Shown here: piece by piece, positions 11,845 to 20,594 of the stretch
Layout: every line of letters starts with the position of its first letter
Position numbering within the stretch: position 1 is the stretch's first letter
Origin: Glandiceps talaboti
Lineage: Eukaryota; Hemichordata; Enteropneusta; Spengelidae
Direction of reading: 5' to 3'
Assembly (NCBI RefSeq): GCF_964340395.1
Contig: NC_135560.1
Span: forward strand, 3,213,998-3,277,997
DNA length: 64,000 nucleotides
Program-made: the position numbers and the translations under genes
The notes under the pieces: model-generated
The model's database searches: none
What the model saw: only the letters and a program-made list of their open reading frames with translations
Told to the model about the DNA's origin: nothing

Positions 11845-12180
11845 AAAAGTTCACAGCAAGGTCAAAATGGCAGCTTCGAACGATGTCGTCTGCCAACCTC
11901 AAGAGAAGAGAGCAAGATTTTCATGAGGTATATTATAAAACACATATTGCCTGGCCTATATTTGGCCAATAGCACCCGTTTATTACCCCCTCGTGACTGT
12001 GAGTTACCAGAATTACATGCTATTTCCTGAGGCCGAAGGCCGAGGGAAATAGCATGTGATTCTGGTAACTCACAGTCCCCCGGGTCTAATAAACAGGTGC
12101 TATAGCCCTCATGGCCAGGCAATATGTGTTCAATATACATATACCTAGTGACAATATCCACATTAATATTTCCCTCTATG
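11845..12180. mobile_element. Foldback element inside the minisatellite, copy 1
   Basis: About 90 bp of unique leader ('ttcacagcaaggtcaaaatgg' in part) is followed by a nearly complete palindrome at 11939-12131. It begins aacacatattgcctggcc, has 'gtgagttaccagaatta' paired with 'attctggtaactcac', has centre 'gaggccgaaggcc', and ends ggccaggcaatatgtgtt. No coding capacity. It is duplicated at 13441-13776. Confidence 0.85.
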
Positions 12181-13440
12181 GTCACTTTCACCATAAGGGG
12201 AAATATACATACACATGTACCTAGTGAAAATATACACATTAATATTTCTCCCTATGGTCACTTTCACCATAAGGGGAAATATACATACACATGTACCTAG
12301 TGAAAATATACACATTAATATTTCTCCCTATGGTCATTTAAACCATAAGGGGAAATATACATATACATGTACCTAGCGACAATATACACATTAAAATTTC
12401 TCCCTATGGTCACTTTCACTATAAGGGGAAATATACATATACCTAGTGAAAATATACACATTAATATTTCTCCCTATGGTCATTTTAACCAAAAGGGGAA
12501 ATATACATATACATGTACCTAGTGAAAATATACACATTAATATTTCTCCCTATGGGCACATGTACTATAAGGGGAAATATACATGTACATGTACCTAGTG
12601 ACAATATACACATTAATATTTCTCCCTATGGTCATTTAAACCATAAGGGGAAATATACATATACATGTACCTAGTGAGAATATACACATTAAAATATCTC
12701 CCTATGGTCACTTTCACTATAAGGGGAAATATACATATACATGTACCTAGTGACAATATACACATTAAAATTTCTCCCTATGGTCACTTGTACTATAAGG
12801 GGAAATATACATGTACCTAGTGACAATATACACATTTTAATATTTCTCCCTATGGTCATTTTAACCAAAAGGGGAAATATACATATACATGTACCTAGTG
12901 AAAATATACACATTAATATTTCTCCCTATGGTCACTTTCACTATAAGGGGAAATATACATATACCTAGTGAAAATATACACATTAATATTTCTCCCTATG
13001 GTCATTTTAACCAAAAGGGGAAATATACATATACATGTACCTAGTGAAAATATACACATTAATATTTCTCCCTATGGTCATTTAAACCATATGGGGAAAT
13101 ATACATATACATGTACCTAGTGACAATATACACATTAAAATTTCTCCCTATGGTCACTTTCACTATAAGGGGAAATATACATATACATGTACCTAGTGAA
13201 AATATACACATTAATAGTTCTCCCTATGGTCATCTAAACCATAAGGGGAAATATACATATACATGTACCTAGTGAAAATATACACATTAATAGTTCTCCC
13301 TATGGTCATTTAAACCATAAGGGGAAATATACATATACATGTACCTAGTGAAAATATACACATTAATATTTCTCCCTATGGTCATTTAAACCATAAGGGG
13401 AAATATACATATACATGTACCTAGTGAAAATATACACATT

Positions 13441-13776
13441 AAAAGTTCACAGCAAGGTCAAAATGGCAGCTTCGAACGATGTCGTCTGCCAACCTCAAGA
13501 GAAGAGAGCAAGATTTTCATGAGGTATATTATAAAACACATATTGCCTGGCCTATATTTGGCCTATAGCACCCGTTTATTACCCCCTCGTGACTGTGAGT
13601 TACCAGAATTACATGCTATTTCCTGAGGCCGAAGGCCGAGGGAAATAGCATGTGATTCTGGTAACTCACAGTCCCCCGGGTGTAATAAACAGGTGCTATA
13701 GCCCTCATGGCCAGGCAATATGTGTTCAATATACATATACCTAGTGACAATATCCACATTAATATTTCCCTCTATG
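13441..13776. mobile_element. Foldback element inside the minisatellite, copy 2
   Basis: Almost identical to 11845-12180 at an offset of 1596 bp, including the unique leader and the palindrome at 13535-13727. Only a few substitutions are seen, such as ggcctatag for ggccaatag and gggtgtaat for gggtctaat. Because leader and flanking monomers are shared, the second copy arose by duplication within the array and not by a second insertion. Confidence 0.85.
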
Positions 13777-13927
13777 GTCACTTTCACCATAAGGGGAAAT
13801 GATACATACATGTATACCTAGTGACAATATACACATTAAAATTTCTCCCTAAGGTCACTTTTACTATAAGGAGAAATATACATATACCTAGCGACAACAT
13901 ATACATATAAATTTCCTCCTATGGTCA

Positions 13928-14117
13928 CATTTCCTGACTTGAGTTTGTGCTCATTGATTGCCAAAAGTTTTCACTCGTCACTATATTGGGAATAGAAATG
14001 ATATGTTTATGGCAACTTAAACCTTTTTCTGCTATCAGAGGTAGTATATTACTCGATAGTGAGATATTTTCGGCTACCATTAATTTTGCTATTTAGGATA
14101 CAGGAGATTGCACCAAC
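13928..14117. other. Array edge and short non-coding spacer
   Basis: The first 40 bases (tttcctgacttgagtttgtg, then ctcattgattgccaaaa) recur in inverted orientation at 16159-16197. The rest, up to the SET exon, is plain AT-rich sequence. Confidence 0.6.
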
Positions 14118-14314
14118 CTGTTTTTGCTCCCATGGCAAATTCTTCACACCATAATCACAGAGAATTTCTTCTCCTTCTTCAATATCTTTAATTGTGAAGA
14201 GGCAAAGCACTGGTGATCCATCCAATTTAAGTAATTTCATTTTGGAATTTGGTACCCCATGATTTACCAAACGCCCCATACATGAGTTTGGTTCTTCTAG
14301 CTGTAGCATCGATA
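14118..14314 (-). pseudogene. KMT5A/SETD8-like SET-domain exon, frameshifted
   Basis: On the minus strand, acceptor gttcttttttacag and donor cag|gttggt bound a 197-bp segment encoding the C-terminal half of a SET domain: 'IDAT', then 'GRLVNHG', 'PVLCLFTIKDIEEGEEI' and 'CDYGVKNLPWEQK'. In the family IDAT precedes GR(L)VNH in the same frame. Here an extra base (plus position 14301) separates them into two frames. The usual Tyr of (L/I)YDYG is Cys. KMT5A enzymes monomethylate H4K20 in the nucleus. This copy looks broken unless splicing starts at the later AG or the base is a sequencing error. Confidence 0.65.
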
Positions 14315-14319
14315 CTGTA

Positions 14320-14602
14320 AAAAAGAACACATATATCAGATTCTCATCTTGCAACATGGTTTTTGTCAAGGGAAGTCATGTCTTACTAACTTACTCAAAT
14401 TTCTGGATGAAACGACACAATATGTAGATGTTATATACTTAGACTTTGCAAAGGCTTTCAACAAAGTATCCCATGTCAGATTAATTAACAAAATGGAAAA
14501 CCATGGTATAACTGGTCCTGTCCTTCAGTGGGTCAAGGCATGGCTAACTGATCGTCAGCGAGTTGTCATAAATGGAACTTCATCAGCATGGAAAGCAGTC
14601 AT
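14320..14602 (+). pseudogene. LINE reverse transcriptase core fragment
   Basis: The plus-strand frame reads 'LQHGFCQGKSCLTNLL', 'DVIYLDFAKAFNKV' and 'WLTDRQRVVINGTSS'. These are the RT motifs of Jockey/CR1-like LINEs up to the NG(x)xS block, and include the first catalytic Asp in 'YLDF'. The reading then runs into an unrelated G-rich repeat at 14603, so the YADD motif is missing. It lies directly beside the SET exon on the opposite strand. Confidence 0.75.
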
Positions 14603-14950
14603 AAGGGACTGGTCAGTTTCTTCAGCCTGGGGGGGGGGGAGGGGGTGGATTGGGAGGGGGGTCGGTCACCCTGTTTTTGACTTTTTATACAATGGCGTAC
14701 CATGTATAGCTTTGTCTGAAATGTGGTACATGTAAATATTTGTTCTTCTCCCTGTTTCTTACATAAATTCTTTAATATTAATTATTAGTTCAAGCATAAC
14801 TATAAATATACATATACATGTATTACCTAGCTACCACACTAGTTACAGAACATGTCAAATTGAACTTGAAGGTTTCGTAATGACCGATAATCTTCATAGA
14901 TAGTTTATAAAAGAAGTTATTAGTTAATCTAAAATGTTCCCTACTCATCA
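14603..14950. repeat. Dispersed G-rich repeat family C, copy 1
   Basis: It shares with 56384-56830 the ordered blocks 'agggac(t/c)gg(t/a)cagtttcttc', a G run, 'gtcaccc(t/g)gtttttgac', 'ttgtctgaa', 'attacctagctaccacact', 'cttgaaggtttcgtaa' and 'agatagtttataaaag'. No coding capacity. A shorter relative of its start may lie at about 41050-41085. Confidence 0.75.
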
Positions 14951-15000
14951 CTATGAACTTGTCAGAAGCACAGTCGCTTGTAAACTGTTATTCCTTTCCT

Positions 15001-15097
15001 AAATGGTGTTATTCTTGTCTATGACGGTCCTAATACAGAACAATGACATTATTATAGGGATTGGCGATATTCTTATAAAATTGGTAGCGATGTCATA
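15001..15097 (-). repeat. Inverted copy of the 20.5-kb hairpin flank
   Basis: This 97-bp block (attcttgtctatgacggtcc through gatattcttataaaattggt to gatgtcat) matches the reverse complement of about 20497-20594 with very few differences. The partner at 20.5 kb is extended into a perfect hairpin. Here only one arm is present. Confidence 0.85.
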
Positions 15098-16154
15098 AAT
15101 ACAACACAAGTTGGGAAACCAAGCTTGGCCAAGCCATTACCAAAACGGTGACATCCGATTTTCATCGATCCAAAAGTATTGCCAAAACACCAAATGTAAC
15201 CAAAACATAACCACCCATGCCACACTTGCATATCACTGGACCAACCTGATCACTAATGTGCAACAACATCGATCTAAAATACGTTTACGATCGCGTTTCC
15301 GAAACAATACCCTCATAGTTGAAAAATACCGCGGAATCAGGTTGACCTGTCATGTTAATGAGGTGGTGCAACGTCACTACGTTAATATAGCATGATATAT
15401 TCATTCATGATGAAGAGAACTATGGCTAAACATGTCTTACAGTGCGGTTTTTTTTGACGTGGGAGCGTGATATGGTAACAGTACTGTAATCAATAATGTG
15501 TCATCCACTATGTACCCGTGTTTGGCATGATGCAGTACTTTTCCAGACACAACAATGGCAACAAAAATGTGACATTTCTAAGTTTATACGTTGATTACAA
15601 CATGACAGGACATACATTATCATATGCATCAAATTGAAAGCAATCAGACTACGCATTTTTTTTATTCATTACACATATACTCTTAATAAGCTACATTTCC
15701 AAACATTTGCAATGTCCCATATTTGTTCAATAACCACCATCTCCAATCCACCACAACAAAACACAAGAAAGACTACAAAAATAAGACATCTTTGATAGCA
15801 AGAGAGGGAGTGCCCCCTTCTCTTCAGTATCGACCTGAGAGGATGTCAGTAGAAGCTCCAGGGGTATTTTCCCTGAGGTTTCAGAGGTAATTTAATGAAG
15901 TATTATGTAAAGAAAATCAGTTTCTTTAATTTTCTATATACCTTTTTTGAAAGCTGTATTTTTTTCCATGTAGCCTCCCAAAAGATGGTGTTTGTGAATG
16001 CAGTATTACCAATAAAGATAAATATGTTTATTGTGTTAATGTAGCAGAGATAAATTGTGTTAGAATTCATAGTGGTTACTAGTTGATGCAGCATTATAGA
16101 AACTTCTTTCATCTTTCCTTTCTTTTTCCTTTAGCAGGCTAACATTTTATCCAT
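15098..16154. other. Non-coding stretch, no recognised gene
   Basis: There is a 94-codon plus-strand open frame at 15111-15395. It has no recognisable domain, no splice context and repetitive 'ccaaaaca' composition, so I do not call it a gene. The rest is AT-rich with nothing recognised. Confidence 0.45.
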
Positions 16155-16245
16155 TTTTGGCAATCAATGAGCACAAACTCAAGTCAGGAAATGTGACCAT
16201 GGGGGAAATTCATATGTATATATTTTCACTAGGTATATGTACAAC
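16155..16245 (-). repeat. Inverted edge of the 77-bp array
   Basis: The block 'ttttggcaatcaatgagcac', 'aaactcaagtcaggaaatgtg' (in part), 'accatgggggaaatt', 'cactaggtatatgta' is the reverse complement of the right edge of the array at about 13870-13967. The 2.2 kb between the two copies, including the SET exon, is thus flanked by inverted repeats. Confidence 0.8.
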
Positions 16246-16304
16246 TATGGAATGTAGAGAGTTGCGGTTGCTTGCATGAAGTGAGCTTCAAGCAAGGACA
16301 ATTT

Positions 16305-16495
16305 AGGTAAAGACCAATCTGATTAAAATCCGATGTGGTGAAAGTGGCTAGATGTCCTTATTTACCTCTATTCATCGTGTTGTGACTTTGTTTTGTTCGC
16401 AGTGATTGAACAAAACAAACGTCACAACACGATGAATAGAGGTAAATAAGGACATCTAGCCGCTTTCACCACATCGGATTTTAATCAGATTGACC
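16305..16495. mobile_element. Long near-perfect hairpin element
   Basis: The arm 16316-16398 (aatctgattaaaatccgatg through gaatagaggtaaataagg complement to tttgttttgttc) is repeated inverted at 16408-16491. The stem is about 83 bp with about one mismatch, and the loop is only about 9 bases (gcagtgatt). No coding capacity. Either a very young foldback MITE or a hairpin transcript locus. Confidence 0.85.
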
Positions 16496-17231
16496 ACACA
16501 CGTTTGTACAGTCACACAATGTTTCGACCAGAATTGAAGTCATCTTCTTGCTAATCAGAGGATGTATGATCATAGCAAAGATGTCAGAATTACATGTACC
16601 AAGCGAAGACAACAGTACTTGATTTGGTATAGCATGTTTACAGGAGGCATCGTCTACCCTTGCAAGTCGATGGGAAAGCCAAAGTCAATTATTTACATGT
16701 CAGACAAACAGTTGAGTTTTAAATAATGATAAATCGATCACATGTCGAGTATTTTTTTTCAACTCTCCCAACTTTTGAGCGTAAATTTACATGAACTATT
16801 TTTCGAGGGATGACTTCATTTTGTAAAAGTAGTGCTACTTGTGCGCCTGTTGGATAACAAAATAAATCATTCGAAGTACATGAATAGATACAATAATAAA
16901 ACCATTTCAATACTGATTTCAGTGATCAACAAATAACATGTTGTATGTAGCTTGAATTATAATAAGATGAAGTTGTTGTTGTTGTTGTTGTTGTTTACGA
17001 AATTGTATCTAATATTATACTTCATAATGGTATGAGCCTCTGGTATGAGCCACACTGCCCCAGTTGATCATTATCACATGCAGTGTCCTAATCAGTAAAC
17101 AGAGTCGTTGGATGTTGGATCCCATGGTGTTTATACTTTGAAAAGTTACCGACACTGATTATATTGTTTGTCTTTGCTTGAAACTTGTCTCATTCTTCAT
17201 TGCCACAAGCAAGCAACCTCAACGCTGTTAT
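16496..17231. other. Non-coding stretch
   Basis: Contains a (gtt)n run at about 16974-16995. No exon or repeat family recognised otherwise. Confidence 0.45.
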
Positions 17232-17432
17232 TTCCAGAGTATATTTCTCCTTATAGTACAAGTGACCATAGGGAGAAATTTTAATGTGTACATGTATATT
17301 GTCACTAGGTATAATATGTATATTTCCCCTTACAGTGAAAGTGACCATAGGGAGAAATTTTAATGTGTATATTGTCACTAGATATATGTATATTTCCCCT
17401 TATAGCAAAAGTGACCATAGGGAGAAATTCTT
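17232..17432 (-). repeat. 77-bp array monomers, inverted orientation
   Basis: Three monomers of the 10.6-13.9 kb family lie here in reverse orientation ('atatttctccttatagtaca', 'gtgaccatagggagaaatt', 'atgtgtatattgtcactag'). They appear cut off on both sides from the main array. Confidence 0.9.
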
Positions 17433-17695
17433 CTGACAAACCATAGGAATTATTCACAAAAGAGTATTGCAGCCTGCCAGCTGAAAATGCAAGACTATCT
17501 GCTGACTGGATCTATCTGATGTCAGCACACCATGATTTTTGTTTTCTTAATACTTTGCTGTGTACCAAAAATTATTTTAACATGACCCTTCCCCCATTCT
17601 CCATTTGTAAAAAGTAACCCTCCTCTTTGTCCTATTTTGTAAAACATGACAATTGCATATACTGAAGGTTAACCAATCTTCCCATTATATGTATA

Positions 17696-17751
17696 CATAC
17701 AAATTAAAAGATTTTGACTCTGTATTAGAAAGCAATATTTGTACATGTAAA
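17696..17751. repeat. Left copy of a 56-bp direct repeat flanking a LINE
   Basis: The sequence starts catacaaattaaaagattt and ends tttgtacatgtaaa. It recurs at 19561-19616 with two mismatches, directly outside the LINE body. This is the expected position of a target-site duplication, though it is long for one. Confidence 0.8.
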
Positions 17752-19560
17752 TTTACCTCCCGTTATTGGCAAGATATTTTGTTCCATTTTATATAAGAGA
17801 CAGGATTTATGGTTAAATGAAAACGGTCCTATCATCGAACTACAATCAGCCTTTAAGAAATAGCGAAGTGCAATAGATAATATATTTATTCTTAATACTA
17901 TTATTACAGATTATTTAGCTAAACCCAAAGGACGAATGTTTTGTGCGTAAGTCGATTTTGAAAAAGCCTTTGATAGGGTACAACACTATCTACTCTTCTA
18001 TAAGTTATTCAAATCTGGTATGAAGGGAAATTACTTTCGTACTTTAATGTCAATGTATAGCAATGTTCAAGCTTGTGTTCGAACACCTCATGGTTTGACT
18101 AACTTCTTTCATTGTAATTGTGGCTTAAACAGGGGTCTGTTATATCCCCACTTTTATTTTGCTTTTTTGTAAATGACATCGAAAGAGAACTACAAACCGA
18201 AAAATCTGCCAGAGTCTATATTGCTGGCCTAAATTTGTGGCTATTACTATTTGTAGACGATCTGGTCTTAATGAGTGATACCGTCGTTGGGCTGCAAAGA
18301 TTATTAAATAAATTGTCCATGTATTGTAAACGTTGGCTCCTAAATGTAAATCATGCCAAAACTAAAATTATTGTATTTAACAAGGTGGGATAATTAAGAA
18401 AACTGAGAAATGGTTCTTAGATGGGCACAAACTTGACGTTGTCCCTTTTTATAAATACCTCGGAATCATTATGTCGAGTAGCGGCAAATGGTATTTAGCT
18501 CAGAAAACCCTTGCACTTCAAGCCAGCAAAGCTATGTTTACTGTTCAAAACCAACTGGCTAAACTTGGAGACATACCAGTCAATGCCGCGCTTAAAGTTT
18601 TTGATGGAAAAATATCACAGATACTCAACTATGCAGCAGAGATTTGGGGTTTTCATAAAGAAACTGACATTGAACGTGTCCATAGTAAATTTCTACGTTA
18701 CATATTGGGTTTAAATCGACATACGCCAAACTGTGCTTCCCTTCCTGAAACCGGTCGTTTACAATTAATTGTTACCAGACAAATCAAAATAATCAAGTAT
18801 TGGTTTAAGTTGTTAAATTTGAAACCAGACTGCATCCTGTCTCTATGCTATAAGTATCAGTACGGAACGGCTGAAAATGATGTAAATTGTTGGGCCCTTG
18901 ACGTCAAACACTTGTTATGTTGTTTTGGTTTTAGTGAAGTATGGCAGACACAGGGTGTTGGAAATGAAAATAGTTTTATCAATATATTCAAGGACAGGTG
19001 CAAGGATATCAATAGTCAACTAATACACAGTGAAATGTTAGAAACCTCTAAACTAGACATGTATTGTAATTTCAAATCTTTATTGACCTATCATATGAGA
19101 TTTACCTAGACGTAGTGGACAAAAAAGTGTTCCGCTATGCACTCTGTCGCCTTCGTACGTCATCTCATCAGCTACAAATTGAAAACTGTAGATGGGAAAG
19201 AACAAAACCCCCTAGAAGTGATCGAGTGTGTCCTTTCTGTCAAAATGGAACAATTGAAGATGAATATCATTTTTGTCTGGTCTGTCCTACATATGATGAC
19301 ATACAAAGGAAGTACATTCCAGATTATTTCTTCGACCCACCTGCTCTACAAAATGTATTTAAGTTCTTAATACTATTATCAACAAAACATGAACATTTAA
19401 TTAGACAACTCTCATGTTATGTTCACTTTGCTTTTCAGAAAAGAGCTGAAATGATTGAAAAATCTGGATGACGGTAAACAACTGTACAACTTTTGGTTTA
19501 TAAAGTTTTGTACATAAAGGCCGGTGGCCTAATATTATACGAATAAAACATTTATTCATT
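17752..19560 (+). mobile_element. 5'-truncated LINE with recognisable RT and C-terminal zinc motif
   Basis: It starts inside the reverse transcriptase ('QSAFKK', 'AIDNIFILNTII'), contains polymerase motifs and a C-terminal CCHC-type motif, and ends with 'gaataaaacatttattcatt' immediately before the right copy of the flanking 56-bp repeat. The body is about 1.8 kb. It has several frameshifts and stops and is inactive, but it is the best-preserved LINE here. Confidence 0.85.
17810..19471 (+). pseudogene. LINE ORF2 remnant: reverse transcriptase to CCHC end
   Basis: Blocks in order are: 'VDFEKAFDRVQH' after an in-frame TAA at about 17947; 'GLKQGSVISPLLFCFF'; 'LLLFVDDLVLMSD', in which the polymerase box is FVDD instead of FADD/YADD; 'WLLNVNHAKTKIIVF'; 'YKYLGI'; a thumb region in the 212-codon frame at 18471-19109; then 'CRLRTSSHQLQIE' and 'CPFCQNGTIEDEYHFCLVC', a CxxC-H-C zinc motif near the C-terminus. 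Frameshifts occur around 18110 and 18395, with stops around 17865, 17947 and 19109. Reverse transcription in cis is no longer possible from this copy. Confidence 0.85.
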
Positions 19561-19616
19561 CATACAAATTAAAGGATTATGACTCTGTATTAGAAAGCAA
19601 TATTTGTACATGTAAA
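19561..19616. repeat. Right copy of the 56-bp direct repeat flanking a LINE
   Basis: Matches 17696-17751 at 54 of 56 positions. Beyond its end the two flanks diverge (tttacc against gtgaca). Confidence 0.8.
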
Positions 19617-19689
19617 GTGACAAACAGTGAAAGACTAGCTAGTTACCTTTCTCTTATAACCACACACAATCTAGTTAGTATCTAAAACA

Positions 19690-19800
19690 TGCTTTCCATG
19701 TTGTGCATACTCTGCCTGATCTGGTCACTTGTAAAAGTTCCTGATATCATTGTCATCATCATCATCATCGTCATCACCTTCACCTTCAGTATTGCCATTA
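19690..19800 (-). pseudogene. Acidic tract plus 'TRSGR' motif, gene fragment
   Basis: On the minus strand a run of Asp codons (DDDDDDDD, the plus-strand atcatcatc stretch) is followed, after a frame change, by 'VTRSGRVCTTWKA'. The same order, acidic tract then 'TRSGR', ends the SAP-like fragment at 63243-63620. I read this as a decayed relative of that family. The frame change between tract and motif and the lack of a clear upstream exon keep confidence low. Confidence 0.35.
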
Positions 19801-20114
19801 TCAGTGTCACTCATCTGACTCACTGGTACTACTTAATTAAGTCAGTACAAGTCTCACTGTCCGTGTTCTCTATTACATTCAAAACTAAATCACCACCACC
19901 ACCACCACCACCACCATCATCAGCATCTACATCAGTATATGGTACGTCTCAATACTTCTTTTGCTGGCACTCATTAGAAAGTTGATGTTTGTGTTGGAGT
20001 TGGCATGGAGGTACCTTGTTAATATTGGCTTAACGCTCTGTGCATACTATTCCTTTTACCTCCATGGAGTTGGCAATCCAGTTATACCTTTGTTGTTGTT
20101 GTTATTTAATATTA

Positions 20115-20304
20115 ACACGTGTTCTTCTGATGGCGAGCCCTGTGACCTGGCAAACTTATGCTGTTCACGAAGAATTCTGTCCAACTCTTCCTTCGAGTCT
20201 ATTGTCTCACAGATACTATCAACTTTGTCATAACCAAGATATATCGGGACATCCATAACTTTATCTAAATTGTGCATTCGACGTTCGACATGTCGCGACA
20301 CCAT
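20115..20304 (-). CDS. Candidate first exon or short gene, family unknown
   Basis: The minus-strand ATG at 20304-20302, in a good context (gacatgg), opens a frame with protein-like composition ('MHNLDKVMDVPIYLGYDK', then 'ICETIDSKEELDRILREQHK', an amphipathic charged stretch). The frame runs into an (aac)n repeat at about 20080-20100, so the coding part probably ends or splices before that, though the only donor candidates are weak. It lies upstream on the same strand of the acidic/TRSGR fragment. I do not recognise it. Confidence 0.3.
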
Positions 20305-20426
20305 GTCTGATAGCAGGAGGGACGAAAAGCTTCAAAAGTTCAAGCGTCACTCGACTCTGAACTCCAGTATGGCACAAACAAATCACCAACAAACTAACAG
20401 AGTCAACAACAAAGGTCACTCTGCGA

Positions 20427-20594
20427 GCGATATTCTTATAAAATCGGTAGCGATGTCATTTCCACAGTCACACACACAACACAGTGTGTGACTGTGGAAA
20501 TGACATCGCTACCGATTTTATAAGAATATCGCCAATCCCTATAATAACATCATTGTTCTGTATTAGGACCGTCATAGACAAGAATAAAACCATT
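20427..20594. mobile_element. Perfect 49-bp hairpin with flank shared at 15.0 kb
   Basis: The arm 20427-20475 (gcgatattcttataaaatcg to cagtcacacac) is repeated perfectly inverted at 20484-20532, leaving an 8-base loop. The flank 20533-20594 continues the similarity to 15001-15097 in the opposite orientation. No coding capacity. Foldback MITE-like. Confidence 0.85.

Larger units (their letters stand above)
10597..13927. repeat. ~77-bp minisatellite array with palindromic monomer
   Basis: Roughly 35 copies of a 76-78 bp unit: 'cctagtgaaaatatacac', 'attaatatttctccctatgg', a 4-8 base variable centre, 'accataaggggaaatatac', 'atatacatgta'. The core folds on itself (tttctccctatggt pairs with accataaggggaaa), so every monomer carries a hairpin of about 14 bp. 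Variants (aca/aaa, gtactata, aaccaaaa) are shuffled along the array. Two foldback elements interrupt it at 11939-12131 and 13535-13727. Open frames across it are artefacts. Confidence 0.95.

Noticed and set aside
10597-13927. Possible CRISPR-like array of regularly spaced repeats
   Set aside because: The monomers are contiguous tandem copies without unique spacers of defined length, in a genome with introns. The array is a minisatellite.
15111-15395. 94-codon plus-strand open frame
   Set aside because: No recognisable domain, composition dominated by short repeated words, and no splice or promoter support.
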